DNA of 64,000 bases, from assembly GCF_013114625.1 (NCBI RefSeq), contig NZ_VTXD01000001.1:248001-312000 (forward strand), written 5' to 3'. A program made the position numbers and the translations under genes. Below the pieces are notes generated by a model. The model worked only from the letters and a program-made list of their open reading frames with translations, had not been told where the DNA came from and made no database searches. The DNA comes from Vibrio sp. 99-70-13A1. GTDB taxonomy: Bacteria > Pseudomonadota > Gammaproteobacteria > Enterobacterales > Vibrionaceae. Of the stretch, positions 59,414 through 64,000 are shown in pieces. Within the stretch, counting starts at the first letter, position 1, and each line of letters starts with the position of its first letter.

Positions 59414-61765
59414 CTATTTTTTAGCGTCAAACTCAACACCTGAAGGGTCTCGCTCTAGCGCAACTTCCAATACTTCATCAATCCACTGGACAGGGATGAC
59501 CTTAAGATCGGCAATCACGTTATCTGGAATTTCTTCTAGATCGCGTTCATTATCTTTTGGAATCAGTACTGTTTTAATGCCGCCACGGTGTGCTGCTAAC
59601 AGCTTTTCTTTCAAGCCGCCGATAGGCAAAACTTCACCACGTAAAGTAATTTCACCCGTCATGCCCACTTCCGCTTTTACAGGGTTACCTGTTAGGCTAG
59701 AAACTAATGCCGTACACATTGCAATACCAGCACTTGGACCATCTTTAGGTGTAGCACCTTCAGGTACGTGTACGTGGATATCACGTTTCTCATAGAAATC
59801 AGAGTTAATACCCAGTTTTTCAGCACGTGAACGAACAACGGTCATGGCAGCTTGGATTGATTCTTTCATCACATCACCAAGCGAGCCAGTTTGCGATAAC
59901 TTGCCTTTACCCGGCATTGACTCTGTTTCAATTGTCAGAAGATCACCACCAACTTGAGTCCAAGCTAATCCAGTCACTTGACCAATACGGTTACTTTCAT
60001 CAGCTTTACCAAAATCATGACGTTGAACACCTAAGTACTCTTTTAGGTTATCTATGTTAACTGTCACTGATTTGAGGCTGCTATCTAGAAGGATGTTCTT
60101 AACTGCTTTACGACAAATCTTAGAGATTTCACGTTCTAAGCTACGTACACCTGCTTCACGAGTGTAGTAACGAATAATGCCGATGATCGCCGAGTCTTCA
60201 ATAGTGATCTCATTCGCTTTCAAGCCATTGCGCTCTACTTGTTTATCCAACAAGTGGCTTTTAGCAATATTCAGTTTCTCATCTTCTGTATAACCAGACA
60301 GACGGATAACTTCCATACGGTCAAGCAAAGGACCTGGAATATCCATTGAGTTAGACGTTGCGACAAACATTACATCAGACAAGTCGTAATCGACTTCTAG
60401 GTAGTGATCGTTAAATGCATTGTTCTGCTCTGGGTCAAGAACTTCTAGAAGCGCTGAAGATGGGTCGCCACGCATATCAGAAGACATCTTATCGATTTCA
60501 TCTAATAGGAATAGAGGATTTTTCACACCAACTTTAGACATCTTCTGAATTAGTTTACCCGGAAGAGAACCAATGTAAGTTCGACGGTGACCACGAATTT
60601 CAGCCTCATCACGAACACCACCTAAAGCCATACGAGTGTATTTACGGCCGGTAGCAGCTGCGATAGATCGACCTAGAGAGGTTTTACCTACACCAGGAGG
60701 ACCAACAAGGCAAAGGATCGGACCTTTAAGCTTGTTAATTCGGTTTTGAACCGCCAAGTACTCAAGAATACGTTCTTTCACTCGCTCAAGACCATAGTGG
60801 TCTTCGTTCAAGACTTCTTCAGCCTTCGCTAAATTTTTCTTAACTTTTGAACGTTTTGCCCAAGGCACGCCAACCATCCAATCAATGTAACTACGCACTA
60901 CTGTTGCTTCAGCAGACATAGGTGACATCATTTTAAGTTTTTGCAGCTCTTGCTCTGTTTTTTCACGAGCTTCCTGAGGCATTTTTGAATCTTCGATTTT
61001 CTTTTTCAAAGCTTCAAATTCATCCGGAGCATCATCCATATCGCCAAGTTCTTTCTGAATAGCTTTCATTTGCTCATTCAAATAGTACTCACGTTGGGAT
61101 TTTTCCATTTGTTTCTTAACGCGACCACGGATGCGCTTTTCAACTTGTAGGATGTCAATTTCTGACTCCATCTGCCCCATTAAGAATTCTAAACGTTCAG
61201 TAACATCCAAAATCTCTAAGACATGCTGCTTATCGACAAGTTTAAGTGGCATATGAGCCGCAATGGTATCAGCTAAACGTGCAGCTTCATCGATACCATT
61301 TAAAGATGTCAGTACTTCTGGTGGGATCTTTTTATTCAGCTTGATAAAGCCTTCAAATTGATTGATCGCACTGCGTACAACAACTTCTTGTTCTTTTTCA
61401 TCAAGTTCAGAGGTGACTACATATTCTGCGTCTGCAAGGAAAAACTCACTCTCTCTAAACTGGTGAATTTTCGCACGCTGCTGACCTTCTACAAGTACTT
61501 TAACTGTACCATCTGGTAGCTTGAGTAGCTGAAGAATTGTGGCAACAGTACCTACTTCAAATAGGTCGTCAATTGAAGGCTCATCGGTATCAGCCTGTTT
61601 CTGCGCAACTAGCAATACTTGTTTGTTGGCTTCCATTGCCGATTCTAGGCAAGAAATCGATTTTTCACGACCAACAAATAGTGGAATAACCATATGTGGG
61701 TAAACCACTACATCACGTAGAGGTAGTACGGGGATTTCTATACGCTCGGAACGTTCCAAGTTCAT
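59414..61765 (-). CDS. lon: ATP-dependent protease Lon
   Basis: 783 residues, within the usual LonA length. N-terminal substrate domain (~1-310 with coiled-coil), AAA+ module with GPPGVGKTSLGRSIA and FLLDEIDKM, and C-terminal protease domain with the catalytic Ser in KDGPSAGIAM and Lys in GGLKEKLLAAHRGG. Degrades misfolded and regulatory proteins. A heat-shock promoter lies 36 bases upstream. Confidence 0.98.
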   Translation of the reverse strand: MNLERSERIEIPVLPLRDVVVYPHMVIPLFVGREKSISCLESAMEANKQVLLVAQKQADTDEPSIDDLFEVGTVATILQLLKLPDGTVKVLVEGQQRAKIHQFRESEFFLADAEYVVTSELDEKEQEVVVRSAINQFEGFIKLNKKIPPEVLTSLNGIDEAARLADTIAAHMPLKLVDKQHVLEILDVTERLEFLMGQMESEIDILQVEKRIRGRVKKQMEKSQREYYLNEQMKAIQKELGDMDDAPDEFEALKKKIEDSKMPQEAREKTEQELQKLKMMSPMSAEATVVRSYIDWMVGVPWAKRSKVKKNLAKAEEVLNEDHYGLERVKERILEYLAVQNRINKLKGPILCLVGPPGVGKTSLGRSIAAATGRKYTRMALGGVRDEAEIRGHRRTYIGSLPGKLIQKMSKVGVKNPLFLLDEIDKMSSDMRGDPSSALLEVLDPEQNNAFNDHYLEVDYDLSDVMFVATSNSMDIPGPLLDRMEVIRLSGYTEDEKLNIAKSHLLDKQVERNGLKANEITIEDSAIIGIIRYYTREAGVRSLEREISKICRKAVKNILLDSSLKSVTVNIDNLKEYLGVQRHDFGKADESNRIGQVTGLAWTQVGGDLLTIETESMPGKGKLSQTGSLGDVMKESIQAAMTVVRSRAEKLGINSDFYEKRDIHVHVPEGATPKDGPSAGIAMCTALVSSLTGNPVKAEVGMTGEITLRGEVLPIGGLKEKLLAAHRGGIKTVLIPKDNERDLEEIPDNVIADLKVIPVQWIDEVLEVALERDPSGVEFDAKK

Positions 61766-61800
61766 ATTTTTCTCTCTTCCGCTTTAACTTATAAAGCAGT

Positions 61801-61829
61801 ATATGGGGCTTAAATGACTGGATTCAATG
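61801..61829 (-). promoter_or_regulatory. Sigma-32 heat-shock promoter of lon
   Basis: On the minus strand CATTGAAT (61822-61829), a 13-base spacer and CCCCATAT (61801-61808) match the sigma-32 pattern CTTGAAA-N11-16-CCCCATNT. The -10 is a perfect match. Confidence 0.78.
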
Positions 61830-61836
61830 AAAGAAT

Positions 61837-61870
61837 AAAAAAAAGGAGGTAATTGCTTACCTCCTTTTTT
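61837..61870 (-). terminator. Terminator of clpX
   Basis: GGAGGTAA / TTACCTCC with a four-base loop flanked by A and T tracts; 27 bases past the clpX stop. Confidence 0.92.
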
Positions 61871-61896
61871 AATTTAAGCGTTCCGTATCAAAACGG

Positions 61897-63177
61897 TTAC
61901 TCTGCACCAGCAGCTTGATTGTCAGAATTACTGTAAATCAGTAACGGCTCAGATTCACCGTTGATTACAGATTCATCAATCACAACTTTACTCACATCTG
62001 TGGAAGATGGCAGCTCGTACATAGTTTCCAACAACACACCTTCAAGAATTGAACGTAGACCACGTGCACCAGTTTTACGATCCATTGCTTTCTTAGCAAT
62101 AGCACGTAAAGCATCATCACGGAATTCCAATTCTGTGTCCTCTATATCAAACAATGCTGCATACTGCTTAGTAAGTGCATTCTTTGGCTCACAAAGGATT
62201 TGAACTAAAGCTTCTTCATCAAGTTCAGTCAGTGTCGTTGTTACAGGCAGACGACCGATGAATTCAGGAATTAGACCGTACTTCACCAAATCTTCAGGTT
62301 CAACTTGAGTGAATAATTCACCTACAGTTTTTGCTTCGTCTTTTGAACGCACTTCTGCGCCAAAACCAATGCTCGAACCTTTTTCTACACGTTGTTCAAT
62401 CACTTTATCTAGACCAGAGAATGCTCCGCCACAGATAAATAAGATCTTAGATGTATCAACCTGTAAAAACTCTTGTTGTGGATGCTTACGACCACCTTGT
62501 GGTGGAACTGAGGCAACAGTACCTTCAACAAGTTTAAGTAATGCTTGCTGTACACCTTCACCAGACACATCACGTGTAATAGATGGGTTTTCAGCTTTAC
62601 GAGAAATCTTATCGATTTCATCGATGTAAACAATACCGCGCTCTGCTTTTGCTACGTCGTAATCACATTTTTGAAGCAGCTTTTGAATGATGTTTTCTAC
62701 ATCTTCACCTACATAACCCGCTTCGGTTAGTGTAGTTGCATCAGCCATTGTGAACGGTACATCTAGGAAACGTGCAAGCGTCTCTGCAAGTAATGTCTTA
62801 CCGCTACCGGTTGGACCGATAAGCAGAATATTACTTTTACCTAGCTCTACGCCTTCAGCCGTAGTATCGCCATTACGTAAACGCTTGTAGTGGTTGTATA
62901 CCGCTACTGCTAGCACTTTTTTCGCGTATTCTTGACCAATTACATAATCATCAAGGTGCTCACGAATCTGACGTGGCGTCGGTAACGCTTCAGATTCTTT
63001 CTTAGGAAGAACATCTTTGATTTCTTCACGAATAATGTCATTACATAAATCGACACATTCGTCACAAATGTAAACAGAAGGACCTGCGATTAACTTGCGA
63101 ACTTCGTGCTGGCTTTTGCCACAGAAAGAGCAGTAAAGCAGTTTACCACTACTACCCTCTTTGCTTTTATCTGTCAT
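61897..63177 (-). CDS. clpX: ATP-dependent Clp protease ATP-binding subunit ClpX
   Basis: 426 residues. N-terminal zinc-binding domain (CSFC...CDEC, residues ~16-40), AAA+ domain with Walker [16 protein letters not shown] and Walker [10 protein letters not shown], pore loop AGYVGEDVE, and the IGF loop (SSIGFGAEV) for ClpP docking. Unfolds substrates for ClpP. 83 bases after clpP. Confidence 0.98.
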   Translation of the reverse strand: MTDKSKEGSSGKLLYCSFCGKSQHEVRKLIAGPSVYICDECVDLCNDIIREEIKDVLPKKESEALPTPRQIREHLDDYVIGQEYAKKVLAVAVYNHYKRLRNGDTTAEGVELGKSNILLIGPTGSGKTLLAETLARFLDVPFTMADATTLTEAGYVGEDVENIIQKLLQKCDYDVAKAERGIVYIDEIDKISRKAENPSITRDVSGEGVQQALLKLVEGTVASVPPQGGRKHPQQEFLQVDTSKILFICGGAFSGLDKVIEQRVEKGSSIGFGAEVRSKDEAKTVGELFTQVEPEDLVKYGLIPEFIGRLPVTTTLTELDEEALVQILCEPKNALTKQYAALFDIEDTELEFRDDALRAIAKKAMDRKTGARGLRSILEGVLLETMYELPSSTDVSKVVIDESVINGESEPLLIYSNSDNQAAGAE

Positions 63178-63260
63178 TCGCTAACCTCTTAGCCTTTACT
63201 TACTATGATTTGAGTGTATATCAATTTTAACCAATTTGCGTTAACAATTGCGCAGTGCAA

Positions 63261-63887
63261 TTACTGACCGCGGTGGTTAAGAACTGAATCCACTAAACCG
63301 TATTCTACTGCTTGATCAGCAGACATAAAGTTATCACGATCGGTATCTTGCTCAACAACTTCTAGAGGCTGACCAGTATGTTCCGCCAATAGCTTGTTCA
63401 ACTTTTGCTTGATCGTTAGAATTTCTTGCGCGTGGATTTGAATATCAGACGCTTGACCTTGGAAGCCGCCAAGAGGCTGATGAATCATTACACGTGAATT
63501 AGGAAGCACATGACGCTTACCTGGTGTACCACCTGCAAGTAAGAAAGCACCCATAGAACATGCTTGTCCCATACATACTGTACTTACGTTCGGCTTAATG
63601 AACTGCATTGTGTCGTAAATTGACATACCCGCAGTTACGCTACCGCCCGGAGAGTTGATGTATAGGTAGATGTCTTTATCTGGATTTTCTGATTCCAAGA
63701 AAAGTAGCTGAGCCACGACAAGATTTGCCATGTGGTCTTCCACTTGACCTGTTAAGAAAATGATTCGTTCTTTTAATAGACGAGAATAAATATCGTAAGA
63801 ACGTTCACCACGGGAAGTTTGTTCAACCACCATTGGAACTAGTGCGTCCATAATAGATGGCATTGTATTTTTTTCTTGGTAGCTCAT
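63261..63887 (-). CDS. clpP: ATP-dependent Clp protease proteolytic subunit ClpP
   Basis: 208 residues. Catalytic triad Ser111 (GQACSMGA), His136 (VMIHQPLGG) and Asp185 (TDRDNFMS), the same numbering as full-length E. coli ClpP. The N-terminal ~14 residues are the self-cleaved propeptide. Forms the tetradecameric chamber for ClpX. Complete in the window; its usual upstream neighbour tig would lie beyond the right edge. Confidence 0.98.
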   Translation of the reverse strand: MSYQEKNTMPSIMDALVPMVVEQTSRGERSYDIYSRLLKERIIFLTGQVEDHMANLVVAQLLFLESENPDKDIYLYINSPGGSVTAGMSIYDTMQFIKPNVSTVCMGQACSMGAFLLAGGTPGKRHVLPNSRVMIHQPLGGFQGQASDIQIHAQEILTIKQKLNKLLAEHTGQPLEVVEQDTDRDNFMSADQAVEYGLVDSVLNHRGQ

Positions 63888-63910
63888 ATTCTTATGTCCC
63901 TAAAATAAAT

Positions 63911-63939
63911 GGCCCGAATGATAAATCATACGGACCATT
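63911..63939 (-). terminator. Hairpin upstream of clpP
   Basis: ATGGTCCGTATGAT / ATCATTCGGGCCAT on the minus strand pair imperfectly and are followed by TTATTTTAG. Probably the terminator of the gene before clpP (tig in related genomes), though that gene is outside the window. Confidence 0.45.
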
Positions 63940-64000
63940 GTTAGCAGAATTATCGACAGTACGTCAACCTTCTACATCAGATATTACTATATTAAGCAGG

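Overview
The window looks like core chromosome of a marine Vibrionaceae bacterium, most likely a Vibrio. The evidence is gene content and order: luxO-luxU beside ybhK-moaABCDE and uvrB, motY of the sodium-driven flagellar motor beside rnt, a FadR about 40 residues longer than the E. coli protein, a sodium-type nhaB, and an RsxC with a long repetitive tail. Base composition is moderately AT-rich. I see no prophage, insertion sequence, integron, CRISPR array or rRNA. There is one tRNA gene, tRNA-Asn(GUU).

Layout. 1-6.9 kb: the end of a cob(I)alamin adenosyltransferase, an AsmA-like protein, udk, mrp and metG. 7.0-10.0 kb: an AT-rich pair of poorly known envelope genes (a membrane protein and a secreted DUF3857/transglutaminase-like protein). 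10.2-20.8 kb: a DUF1456 gene, fadR, nhaB, dsbB, a SEC-C protein, an orphan prepilin, dusC, a membrane diguanylate cyclase and malZ. 21-23.8 kb: a three-gene ABC importer with an octanucleotide tandem repeat upstream. 24.1-28.5 kb: yfbV, ackA and pta. 28.5-35.3 kb: a glutathionyl-hydroquinone reductase and oppABCDF. 35.9-39.9 kb: moaABCDE behind a molybdenum-cofactor riboswitch, and divergent ybhK. 40-44 kb: luxU, luxO and uvrB. 44.5-52.5 kb: tRNA-Asn, rsxABCDGE, nth and gloA. 52.6-56.3 kb: a DUF2753-like gene, motY, rnt and a Na+/H+ antiporter-type transporter. 56.4-64 kb: comEA-like, ppiD, hupB, lon, clpX and clpP.

Several themes link the genes. NhaB, the Rsx/Rnf complex, MotY and the second antiporter fit a sodium-based marine physiology. 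Udk, AckA-Pta, Opp, MalZ and the ABC importer handle nutrients and overflow carbon. LuxU-LuxO is the quorum-sensing phosphorelay. Lon, ClpXP, PpiD and HU form the usual proteostasis block.

No whole new system stands out. The points most worth a second look are: the 11-copy octamer ahead of the ABC importer, which also runs through a small ORF with a good ribosome binding site; six 47-residue tandem repeats in RsxC; a LuxO box beside luxO with no recognisable qrr1 sRNA; structured leaders ahead of nhaB and oppA; two back-to-back terminator-like hairpins between ackA and pta; and the two-gene transglutaminase-like unit. Several start codons were moved from the longest ORF on ribosome-binding-site and family-length grounds, as noted in the entries.
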